Below are positions 34,850-41,947 of a DNA stretch of 41,947 nt, in pieces (within the stretch, counting starts at the first letter, position 1; each line of letters begins with the position of its first letter). The DNA is taken from the NCBI GenBank assembly GCA_023954255.1, contig JAMLIH010000023.1, positions 1 through 41,947 of the forward strand, in the 5' to 3' direction. The stretch comes from Phyllobacteriaceae bacterium. GTDB lineage: Bacteria; Pseudomonadota; Alphaproteobacteria; Rhizobiales; Rhizobiaceae. A program made the position numbers and the translations under genes. The notes under the pieces are model-generated. The model made no database searches. It was not told the origin of the DNA and saw only the letters and a list, made by a program, of their open reading frames with translations.

Positions 34850-34994
34850 ACCTAAGCAGCATGAGAGGGGTGCGCAAGGCGCAGCAATCCACTCCCGCCG
34901 CCGGCAAAACGCCGAAAGCAGGTCAAATCTGTGCCGGGAAGGGCGGTATTCCGGGGAAAACGGCCGTCGGCTGGCGAATCATATCCGCTGCAGT

Positions 34995-35045
34995 ACCCGG
35001 TGGAATCATGTTTCCGCCGGGTGCGGAAGGAGCGACTGGCGCTCC
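34995..35045 (-). terminator. paired hairpins downstream of merR
   Basis: Just after the MerR stop (minus strand) lies GGAGCG-5 nt-CGCTCC, followed by ACCCGG-c-GGAA-6 nt-TTCC-a-CCGGGT. There is no long T-run, so they may be factor-assisted terminators or 3' stabilisers separating merR from the fad operon. Confidence 0.4.
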
Positions 35046-35051
35046 CCTGCC

Positions 35052-35480
35052 TTACAGCTGGCTTTCGAGATAGCTGATGGTCTCGCCGATTTCGTCCAGC
35101 GCTTCGTCGATTTCCTTCTTTTGTTCAGAAAGAACGCCGACCTGGCGCTTGAACTTGTCGATGAGCTTTTCCGTGGCGTCCCGGGTCAGGTGATCCTGGT
35201 CGTTCACTTCGAGAATCTCTTCGATCTCGGAAAGCGAGAAACCCGACCGTTTGGCCAGCAGGATCAGCTTCAGCCGCTCACGGTCGGCCGCGGAATAAAG
35301 CCGGGTCGACCCCACGCGTTTGGGGGACAGAAGCTTGCGATCTTCATAAAAGCGCAGGGTACGCAAGGTTACGCTGAATTCACGGGAAAGCTCCCCGATG
35401 CGGTACATCGTTTCAGCATCATCGCCGGCTTTATCTCTTACCAATCCGATCAAATTGCCGGTATGGGCATGTGGATGCAT
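35052..35480 (-). CDS. MerR family transcriptional regulator
   Basis: A 142-residue regulator. The winged HTH is MYRIGELSREFSVTLRTLRF with YEDRKLLSPKR and STRLYSAADRERLKLILLAKR. The remainder is a long dimer helix (coiled coil, about residues 95-140). It has no cysteine, so it is not a thiol metal sensor. The start is ATG 35480 (MHPHAHTGN), supported by GAGGA before it; an internal ATG at 35408 is possible. MerR proteins next to acyl-CoA dehydrogenase genes commonly control acyl or branched-chain catabolism, so it probably regulates the operon downstream. The ligand is unknown. Confidence 0.9.
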   Translation of the reverse strand: MHPHAHTGNLIGLVRDKAGDDAETMYRIGELSREFSVTLRTLRFYEDRKLLSPKRVGSTRLYSAADRERLKLILLAKRSGFSLSEIEEILEVNDQDHLTRDATEKLIDKFKRQVGVLSEQKKEIDEALDEIGETISYLESQL

Positions 35481-35562
35481 TTGTTGTTCCTCATAAACTG
35501 CTAAATTCCGCAGATTCAGACCAACGGGCTTCCCTCCCGCGTCCCCACTTAACCTAACGTAC

Positions 35563-35576
35563 GGACATTGATGTCC
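35563..35576. promoter_or_regulatory. dyad upstream of merR
   Basis: GGACAT-TG-ATGTCC is a perfect 6-bp inverted repeat about 85 bp before the MerR start. It lies in the likely promoter zone and may be an autoregulatory operator, though its sequence differs from the dyad at 34758. Confidence 0.35.
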
Positions 35577-35614
35577 TGGCGCAAGTATTCAAGAGCCAAC
35601 ATGGTTGATTGAAT

Positions 35615-35659
35615 AGGCCAAACACCTTGCATGAAGCCTGAAACAGCGGTGTTCGGCCT
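35615..35659. repeat. long inverted repeat in the merR/podJ gap
   Basis: AGGCCAAACACC and GGTGTTCGGCCT pair at 11 of 12 positions around a 21-base spacer. No T-run follows on either strand. It lies in the 611-bp gap with no protein gene that I can support. It could be part of a structured RNA or a protein-binding site. Confidence 0.4.
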
Positions 35660-35866
35660 CAATTGGGGAATTTATCCGCACATTTTTGCCTGCCGGATCA
35701 TCTCTCTGCGGAATTTTGATGATTGAAGGGCACCGGAACGCTCGGTCCGGTAAACTGTAATTGACGCGCACGTAAACGTTATCCTGACAAAATTCAACCC
35801 CCGATACATCTTGCCAGCGCGTAGCAGCTTCCCGCTGCCCGCATGGGTGCCCGCCCGCGAACTTTT

Positions 35867-36007
35867 GATTCGTCTCTCGGCGACCGGCAGCAGAACGTTA
35901 ACCATTAACCGCTTGTTTACCCTGTTTTGTGAAAGGTGGTTCCCACACAGGCGGTGCACGACATTTTTGATTCGCCGGCCGGCACAGGACGTATTTTCGG
36001 ATGACTC
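35867..36007 (+). promoter_or_regulatory. CtrA-like and GANTC sites upstream of podJ
   Basis: Three GANTC sites (35867, 35969, 36003) fall within 141 bp, together with TTAACCATTAACC at 35898-35910, which holds the CtrA half-site TTAACCAT. In Caulobacter, podJ responds to GcrA/DnaA and CtrA. The full TTAA-N7-TTAA form is not present, so CtrA binding is tentative. Confidence 0.5.
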
Positions 36008-36091
36008 GCAAAGATCGCAGTGAAGCCAACAGCATCGGCGCAAGCACCGGGCCACGGGCGTCCTTAGAAAGCAGGGGTCGTTAGACGTAAT

Positions 36092-39000
36092 ATGAGTAGA
36101 ATACGCTCTCATCTCGATGCGATTATGACCGGCGGCGACGGTGATCGGAATGCAACCCAGGCACCGCCCCCGCGCCCGGCATTCCCGCGCTCAACAGGTG
36201 GCCAGCCTTCCCATTATGCCAGTCAGCCGGTCCAACCGGAGCCACAGTCCGCGCCGCAGCCGGCACCGAACCTTCGTGATATTCACCGCTCCCTCGATCA
36301 ACTCGCCAGCCGGGTCTCTGCAGCATCGCGCAACAATGCAGCGCCGGCGCCACAGGCCGGTGGCAGTGCAATGCCCGCACTCCACGAAATCCGGCAGGAA
36401 ATCCAGCGCGGCATCAGCCAGGTAAGACAGGAACTGGGCAATTCGCTCGATCACGATCTGAAGCGGATCGCCGATGGCATTGCCGCCCTTCAGAGCGGTC
36501 AGAATCTGCATCCTGGCTATGTCGACCAGATGCAGGCCGAACTGCAGAACCTCAACAGCGGTATCCGCCAGATCGCGGAAATGCAGTCGACGGTTCCCGC
36601 CTCTCAGGTCGATCTTTCCGGCGTATCGCAGTCGATCGAAAGCGGTTATTCCGAGATCGTTCAGAAGCTCGACCAGGTTCTCGCCCAGCGCGGCAGCGAA
36701 CTGCCTTCGATTCCCGAAATCAGCATTCCGGACTATTCCGGTGACTTCAAGGCGCTGGCAACCCGCATCGAGGAAGTCGCCCGGGCCGTTGTGTCCATGT
36801 CGGTTTCCGCCGGCGACATTGAAGACCACCATGCGCTGGAGCGGATCGAGGCGCGCCTCGCCAGCCTGGCAAAAGCCCTGGAATCTGCTCCCGGCACATC
36901 CGGCGGATCGGTCGATGATCACATGTTTGCCGATATGGCGAGCCATCAGGAAACGGTCGCCGCAGAGCTTTCCCGGCTTTCGCAGCAGCTCGAAGTGCTG
37001 CAGGCAGGCGGCGGTGCTGCTGCTCCCGGTCATGCCGGAGAGCTGGCACAGAGCATTGCGGGCCTCGAGGCGCGCATCGCCACACTCGCCGACCGTTTTG
37101 ACGGCCTTGTTTCGGGGGCGGGAGAGGGCTTCAATGCCAATGGTCAGGAGATCCTCGCCGTATTGCAGGATCTGGTGGGGCGGGTCGAGGCGATAGAGCA
37201 ACTCGCCTCGCAGGCAGCACAGGAAGACTTTGCCGGTGAGCCAGGCATGGCCGGTGGTGCTGAAGATCGCATTGCCAGCCTTGAAAACCAGCTGTCCTCG
37301 ATTGCATCGCAACTGGGAAGCGTGGCGATCAATCCCGAAACGGGCGAGGCGCCGCCGCCGTTGCCGGGTTCGATTGCCGAACGGCTGGGTAATATCGAGG
37401 GCCAGATTGCTGCCAGCCGCGATATCGTCATCGACATGGCCGCGCAGGCAAACCGGGAAGCCCCTGAAGGCGACATCGCGGGCTTGTCGGTGATGCAGCT
37501 TTCGCAGATCGATGAGGTATTGGCCGAACTGCGCGAGATCCGGCAGGCAAGTTCCTTCGGCGAGCGCGGCGGCGAAAATCTGGAAGGCATCGCGCAGGCG
37601 ATCCAGGCCATCTCCGCCAGGCTGGACCAGATGGAGATGGTGCAGACCTGGCCGGTCGGCCAGCCGGAGAGCGATGACGGCTTTCACGACGAAGCGTCAG
37701 CGCAGGCCATGGAAGCTTCCGGAATTCCGCAAGCCCATGAAGCCGTGCAGTATGCGGAACATGCCGGATTTACAGAATACGAATTGCCGCAGCTGGATGA
37801 TGCGCCGCCACTGGCACCCGAGCACGATGCGGTTCCCGTCATGCCGGAACCTGCTGAAATGGTATCCGGTCAATTCGACCATCCTGTGGAAATGGCCGCA
37901 GCCGACGCCGAGGTCAGGGCACATGAGGCCGAGGCGGAAGACGTTCCGCTTGAGCCCGGCTCAGGCATGCCGGATCTCGAATCCCTCGTCCGTAGGGCGA
38001 CCAATCGCAAGCGCGCCAAGAACGAGCCGTCATCGGAGGATTCCGGCGACGATGACGGCATCAATGATCTGATGGCTGCAGCCAGGCGTGCTGCCCAGGC
38101 GGCATCGGCGCAGGCACAGTCCCAGCGCGAACGCGAGGCGATGGGCGCTGAAAAAACCGTTGGCCGGAAAAAAATTGCCTTCACCAAGCCGTCGATATTC
38201 AGCCGCAAGGCATTGCTGACCTCTGTCGCCATTATCGCACTGGCCGCTGCCGGCTGGGCAATCGTTCCCAGGTTCCTTGACGGTTCGAATGATGCCGAAA
38301 TCTCCCAGGTAGCCCCGCAGGAGCAGCCGATTGCTGCAGAGCAATCCGCTGACGGGGAAATGGCAAGTGGCGACGAGGAAGTAGCAGACGCCGGGGATGA
38401 CGCAGTCATGGACAGCGATCAGCCCGCCGGTGGCGACATGCTGGCCGAAGCGCCGGAATCGGTTCCCGATCAGGAAATGTCCGAACCGGCAGCCGAAGCG
38501 GATGATACCGCCGGCCTGCCGGGCCTGCAGGATGCGGCAACCGACACCGCACCGGCGATGGCAACCGGCGGTGAGACCACAGCCCTTCCCGACGGCATGC
38601 CGGTCGAGATCGGCAACACGGCCCTGCTTCAGGACGCGGCAGCCGGCGACGGCAATGCACTGTTTGAGATCGCGCGGCGCTACACCGAAGGCGACGGGGT
38701 CGATCGCAATCTTGAGACCGCCGCCATCTGGTATCAGAAGGGCGCAGACATCGGCCACGGCCCGTCCCAGTACCGGCTCGGCAACTTCTACGAAAAGGGC
38801 CACGGGGTAACCGCCGACACCGGCACCGCATCCGAATGGTATTCAAAGGCTGCCGCAGCCGGTAACGCGCTCGCCATGCACAATCTGGCGGTTCTCAACG
38901 TCCAGGGCCTGCTGGGCAGCGACCCGGACATGGAAACGGCCATCGGCTGGTTCGAGAAGGCCGCCGATCTGGGCGTCAAGGACAGCCAGGTCAATCTCGG

Positions 39001-39451
39001 CATTCTCTATACCCGCGGCATGGGCGTCAAAGCCGATCTGGAGCAGGCCTACAAATGGTTCGCCATCGCTGCCAAGGGTGGCGACAACGACGCCGCTGCC
39101 AAGCGTGACACGGTGGCCAAGAACATGCGTCCCGAGCAGCTCGAGAAAGCGCGCGGCGAGGCTGAAATCTGGAAACCCAAGCCCCTCAACCGCGAAGCGA
39201 ACACCGTGGCGCTCAAGGAAAGCTGGAAAAAGGGCAGCACGCTGGAGCGGGCTACCGTTTCGCAGAAGGAACTCGTGCGCAGGGCCCAGGCCACACTGTC
39301 AAAGCTTGGTTTCGATCCCGGCCCTGCGGACGGGATCATGGGAGCCAAGACGGAAGAGGCGATCAAGGCATATCAGCAGAAGTTCGGTCTTCCGGTGGAT
39401 GGCCGCGTAACGCCCGGCCTGGTCGAATCCCTGTCGGCCCAGGCGGTTTGA
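36092..39451 (+). CDS. podJ: PodJ-like polarity protein with Sel1 repeats and peptidoglycan-binding domain
   Basis: A 1119-residue single-pass membrane protein. The cytoplasmic part (about 1-705) has a Pro/Gln-rich start, long coiled-coil stretches (about 65-520) and an acidic region, ending in basic residues. One membrane helix (about 706-728, ALLTSVAIIALAAAGWAIV) follows. The periplasmic part has an acidic linker, about four Sel1-type repeats (about 850-1010, such as AAIWYQKGADIGHGPSQYRL) and a C-terminal PG_binding_1 domain (about 1055-1117, LGFDPGPADGIMGAKT). This order matches PodJ, which organises the old or new cell pole in Caulobacter and Agrobacterium. A stop codon lies 9 codons before the ATG, fixing the start. 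Confidence 0.85.
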   Translation: MSRIRSHLDAIMTGGDGDRNATQAPPPRPAFPRSTGGQPSHYASQPVQPEPQSAPQPAPNLRDIHRSLDQLASRVSAASRNNAAPAPQAGGSAMPALHEIRQEIQRGISQVRQELGNSLDHDLKRIADGIAALQSGQNLHPGYVDQMQAELQNLNSGIRQIAEMQSTVPASQVDLSGVSQSIESGYSEIVQKLDQVLAQRGSELPSIPEISIPDYSGDFKALATRIEEVARAVVSMSVSAGDIEDHHALERIEARLASLAKALESAPGTSGGSVDDHMFADMASHQETVAAELSRLSQQLEVLQAGGGAAAPGHAGELAQSIAGLEARIATLADRFDGLVSGAGEGFNANGQEILAVLQDLVGRVEAIEQLASQAAQEDFAGEPGMAGGAEDRIASLENQLSSIASQLGSVAINPETGEAPPPLPGSIAERLGNIEGQIAASRDIVIDMAAQANREAPEGDIAGLSVMQLSQIDEVLAELREIRQASSFGERGGENLEGIAQAIQAISARLDQMEMVQTWPVGQPESDDGFHDEASAQAMEASGIPQAHEAVQYAEHAGFTEYELPQLDDAPPLAPEHDAVPVMPEPAEMVSGQFDHPVEMAAADAEVRAHEAEAEDVPLEPGSGMPDLESLVRRATNRKRAKNEPSSEDSGDDDGINDLMAAARRAAQAASAQAQSQREREAMGAEKTVGRKKIAFTKPSIFSRKALLTSVAIIALAAAGWAIVPRFLDGSNDAEISQVAPQEQPIAAEQSADGEMASGDEEVADAGDDAVMDSDQPAGGDMLAEAPESVPDQEMSEPAAEADDTAGLPGLQDAATDTAPAMATGGETTALPDGMPVEIGNTALLQDAAAGDGNALFEIARRYTEGDGVDRNLETAAIWYQKGADIGHGPSQYRLGNFYEKGHGVTADTGTASEWYSKAAAAGNALAMHNLAVLNVQGLLGSDPDMETAIGWFEKAADLGVKDSQVNLGILYTRGMGVKADLEQAYKWFAIAAKGGDNDAAAKRDTVAKNMRPEQLEKARGEAEIWKPKPLNREANTVALKESWKKGSTLERATVSQKELVRRAQATLSKLGFDPGPADGIMGAKTEEAIKAYQQKFGLPVDGRVTPGLVESLSAQAV

Positions 39452-39487
39452 TTTCCCCTGAAACCAGGACGGCCAAAGGACTGACGG

Positions 39488-39997
39488 ATGCCTGGTGATG
39501 CCATGCGAGCGGAAAATCCCCGCACCTTAAGCGATACCCTGAATGACCGCAGACAGCTTGCCTATGTGCTGGGCATTGCCGGTCTGCTGCCCTTTGTCGC
39601 CGCCACGATCCTGCTGCTCATCCTCGGCCGTCACAATGCACTGGCCGGGCCGGTGACGGAGGTTTTCACCGGCTATTCCGTCGTCGTGTTGTCGTTTCTG
39701 GGCGGCATTCGCTGGGGCTATGCCCTGCTTCCCGCGCAGGAGGAAGAAACCCCGGTACCAGCGAGGCTTCTTGCCTGGTCCGTTCTGCCGCCGATCGTTG
39801 CCTGGGCAACGGTTTTCATCAGCCGCCCGGCCGCGCTTGCGGTTCTGCTGATTGCCTATTGTGCCCAGGGCGTATGGGACAGCTTTTCAGCCCATACCGG
39901 CGGGCTGCCGCGCTGGATCGCGCCGCTACGCATCATGCTGACCGTGGCAGCCGCCATATGCCATGCCATCGTCTTTCTGATGGCTGCTTTTTCCTGA
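39488..39997 (+). CDS. DUF3429 membrane protein
   Basis: A 169-residue inner-membrane protein with about five hydrophobic segments and the family stretch GYSVVVLSFLGGIRWGYAL. Its function is unknown. It follows podJ by 36 bp on the same strand, with ATG 39488, so co-transcription is likely. It converges with the lipoprotein gene. Confidence 0.88.
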   Translation: MPGDAMRAENPRTLSDTLNDRRQLAYVLGIAGLLPFVAATILLLILGRHNALAGPVTEVFTGYSVVVLSFLGGIRWGYALLPAQEEETPVPARLLAWSVLPPIVAWATVFISRPAALAVLLIAYCAQGVWDSFSAHTGGLPRWIAPLRIMLTVAAAICHAIVFLMAAFS

Positions 39998-40024
39998 CTG
40001 TCCGCAATCGGCGGGGCAGGCCGC

Positions 40025-40291
40025 TCAGCGGCACCGCGCAATGTAGAGCCTGCCACGGCGATCCTTGTAGCGGCAATGCGTGAGTGAATTTGCCACCCGT
40101 CCGATCAGAATGCCCGCGCCTGCGCCGACAGCCGCGCCAACGGCAGCCCCCTTCAGGCTCCCCGTTCCAATCCCGCCGATCGCAGCACCCGCCGCGCCGC
40201 CGATCACCGCGTTGTCGCGGTCTGTCGATGTGCAGGCGGCAAGAGCGATTGCCATGCTTATGGCGGCTGCGCGCATCCATTTGGAACTCAT
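40025..40291 (-). CDS. glycine-zipper lipoprotein
   Basis: An 88-residue product starting at ATG 40291 (MSSKWMRAAAISMAIALA), with lipobox LAAC. A glycine-zipper segment follows (GGAAGAAIGGIGTG and KGAAVGAAVGAGAG), and a short basic C-terminus ends YIARCR. Such proteins sit in the outer membrane or periplasm (17 kDa antigen/YMGG type). The exact role is unknown. Confidence 0.85.
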   Translation of the reverse strand: MSSKWMRAAAISMAIALAACTSTDRDNAVIGGAAGAAIGGIGTGSLKGAAVGAAVGAGAGILIGRVANSLTHCRYKDRRGRLYIARCR

Positions 40292-40409
40292 GTAAAACTC
40301 CCGTTTTTGCGTTGTCCTGTGTGTCTTCCAGTAGAATGAAATCAATGCGGCAGGGATGAAGCCGGTTCGATCACCTTTTGTTACAACGGCAAAAACACGC
40401 ATGCGCATT

Positions 40410-40434
40410 GGGTGTCGACCGCATGTCGGCACCC
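40410..40434. promoter_or_regulatory. inverted repeat before the helicase gene
   Basis: GGGTGTCGAC-CGCAT-GTCGGCACCC is a 10-bp stem with one G-U pair, ending 4 bases before ATG 40439. It could mask the ribosome site or be an operator. No LexA-type GTTC-N7-GTTC box was found nearby. Confidence 0.4.
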
Positions 40435-40438
40435 GCCT

Positions 40439-41947
40439 ATGGTGGATTTGATGAGCGACGAAAATCTTCATGCGCACTCCCGGGACCAGCCGCTTCTGCC
40501 GGAGCGTTTTGCAGCCTGGTTTGCACGCCACGGCTGGCAGCCCAGGCCGCACCAGATCGAACTGCTTGAGCGCTCGGTGAGCGGCAATTCTACCCTGCTG
40601 ATCGCGCCGACCGGCGCGGGCAAGACCCTGGCCGGTTTCCTGCCCTCGCTGGTGACGCTTGATGCGAGGCCGAAACGCAAACCCGGTGAGGCCTTTCGTG
40701 GCGTGCACACGCTCTATGTCTCGCCGCTCAAGGCGCTTGCCGTCGACATCCAGCGCAACCTGGCAACACCGGTTGAGGAGATGGCGCTGGATATCACGCT
40801 GGAAACCCGTACCGGAGACACACCGCCCCATCGCCGCCAGCGCCAGAAGCTATCGCCGCCCGATATTCTGCTGACCACGCCGGAACAGGTTTCCCTTCTG
40901 ATAGCCTCGAAGGACGCGGATCGGTTCTTCGGGGACCTGCGTTACGTCATCCTCGACGAACTGCATTCGCTGGTGACCTCCAAGCGTGGCCAGCTTCTCT
41001 CGCTTGCGCTGGCCCGTTTGCACCGCCTCTCGCCGCAATTGCAGGCCATCGGCCTGAGCGCCACTGTCTCCGAGCCGTCGGAACTGTGCCGCTGGCTGGT
41101 GCCGCAAGCCGGCGCCGGCGAAGTGCGCGAAGCCGGCCTGATCGAGGTCGCTGGCGGTGCGAAGCCCGAAATCACCATTCTGAAGTCGCAGGAGCGCGTG
41201 CCGTGGTCCGGTCATTCCGCGCGCTATGCGATGCCGGAAATCTACGAGGCGATCAAGCAGCACAAGACGACGCTTCTGTTCGTCAACACCAGAAGCCAGG
41301 CCGAGCTGCTGTTTCAGGAACTCTGGCGCATCAACGAGGACGTGCTGCCCATCGCGCTGCACCATGGCTCGCTCGATGTCGGCCAGCGCCGCAAGGTGGA
41401 AAAGGCGATGGCGGAAAACCGGTTGCGGGCGGTCGTCGCCACCTCCACCCTCGACCTCGGCATCGACTGGGGCGATGTCGATCTGGTCGTGCATGTCGGC
41501 GCGCCCAAGGGGGCAAGCCGTCTTGCCCAGCGTATCGGCCGCTCCAACCACCGCATGGACGAGCCGTCGAGGGCAATCCTCATCCCCGCCAACCGTTTCG
41601 AGGTGCTTGAATGCCAGGCGGCTCTCGACGCCAACTATCTTGGTGCGCAGGACACGCCGCCGCTGCGGGAAGGCGCGCTCGATGTACTGGCCCAGCACGT
41701 GCTCGGCATGGCGGTCGCCGAGCCTTTCGATGCCGATGACCTGTTTGCGGAAGTTACCACTGCTGCGCCCTATGCCGGTCTCGATCGCGAGAGCTTCGAC
41801 CGGACGGTCGACTTCGTCGCCACCGGCGGCTATGCGCTGAAGACCTATGAGCGCTATGCGAAAATCCGCAAGAAGACCGACGGAACATGGCGCATCTCCC
41901 ACCCCAATGTCGCCCAGCAATACCGCCTCAATGCCGGCACCATCATC
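40439..41947 (+). CDS. ligase-associated DEXH-box DNA repair helicase, 3' truncated by window
   Basis: An open frame of 503 codons runs off the right edge. Motif I is APTGAGKT, motif II is LDELH, SAT occurs in LSATVSE, and motif VI is QRIGRSNHR. The Lhr-like family member usually lies beside a DNA ligase and a metallo-exonuclease gene and acts in DNA damage response. The start is ATG 40439 or the in-frame ATG 40451; both follow the inverted repeat. The N-terminal part is LPERFAAWFARHGWQPRPHQ, typical of this group. Length in the family is about 800 residues or more. Confidence 0.93.
   Translation, partial: MVDLMSDENLHAHSRDQPLLPERFAAWFARHGWQPRPHQIELLERSVSGNSTLLIAPTGAGKTLAGFLPSLVTLDARPKRKPGEAFRGVHTLYVSPLKALAVDIQRNLATPVEEMALDITLETRTGDTPPHRRQRQKLSPPDILLTTPEQVSLLIASKDADRFFGDLRYVILDELHSLVTSKRGQLLSLALARLHRLSPQLQAIGLSATVSEPSELCRWLVPQAGAGEVREAGLIEVAGGAKPEITILKSQERVPWSGHSARYAMPEIYEAIKQHKTTLLFVNTRSQAELLFQELWRINEDVLPIALHHGSLDVGQRRKVEKAMAENRLRAVVATSTLDLGIDWGDVDLVVHVGAPKGASRLAQRIGRSNHRMDEPSRAILIPANRFEVLECQAALDANYLGAQDTPPLREGALDVLAQHVLGMAVAEPFDADDLFAEVTTAAPYAGLDRESFDRTVDFVATGGYALKTYERYAKIRKKTDGTWRISHPNVAQQYRLNAGTII

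Noticed and set aside
35052-35480. MerR protein as metal or redox sensor
   Set aside because: It has no cysteine residues.
36191-37687. 498-codon minus-strand frame opposite podJ
   Set aside because: Antisense shadow of the coiled-coil repeats; no ribosome site or motif.

Overview
The window looks like a stretch of core chromosome from an alphaproteobacterium of the order Hyphomicrobiales (Rhizobiales). Evidence for this is a GcrA cell-cycle regulator, an argD-argF-hslO cluster, a class I lysyl-tRNA synthetase, a PodJ-like polarity factor, a SAM-II riboswitch, a long-form dCTP deaminase and a ligase-associated DEXH helicase. The DNA is GC-rich throughout. I see no transposase, integrase, tRNA, rRNA or CRISPR array. 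The genus cannot be fixed from the sequence alone.

Layout. 1-5.4 kb: the end of a possible TetR-type gene, a class I polyphosphate kinase 2, gcrA, then argD-argF-hslO (arginine synthesis plus the Hsp33 chaperone). The gcrA/argD gap is dense in DnaA-box and GANTC motifs. Two related terminator-like repeats lie directly after gcrA and hslO. 5.6-10.5 kb: an RND efflux adaptor and an unusually long RND pump. 10.5-15.7 kb: trkH, apaG, a CDP-alcohol phosphatidyltransferase, metZ and dcd. Here trkH, metZ and dcd each carry small indels that break the reading frame. metZ has a leader with promoter, SAM-II aptamer and intrinsic terminator. 15.7-24.6 kb: a family 2 glycosyltransferase, an orphan periplasmic binding protein, a fatty acid hydroxylase, lysK, a nuclease-fold lipoprotein overlapping an S24 regulator, a secreted unknown, a methyltransferase and an SDR.

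24.6-25.3 kb holds the most unusual structure: a 43-codon gene with its own promoter and terminator, divergent from a 77-aa Cro/CI-type regulator. Between them are three palindromic operators whose centres are exactly 31 bp apart. This looks like a compact, self-contained regulatory switch that I do not recognise. Next come a small heme-copper-oxidase-like membrane protein and a divergent LysR regulator.

26.9-35.5 kb is a beta-oxidation operon on the minus strand: two acyl-CoA dehydrogenases, two tandem DUF1330 proteins, a glutathione transferase, a thiolase and a FadB/FadJ-type multifunctional enzyme, closed by an intrinsic terminator. A MerR regulator lies upstream, and a TTACG-N4-CGTAA palindrome sits in front of the first dehydrogenase. 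36-42 kb: a PodJ-like protein with CtrA-like and GANTC motifs upstream, a DUF3429 membrane protein, a glycine-zipper lipoprotein, and the start of a helicase that runs off the window.

Taken together, gcrA and podJ form a cell-cycle and polarity theme, and the motifs upstream of both fit the DnaA/GcrA/CcrM/CtrA circuit known from Caulobacter. All functional statements are inferred from motifs and recalled families; no database search was run.
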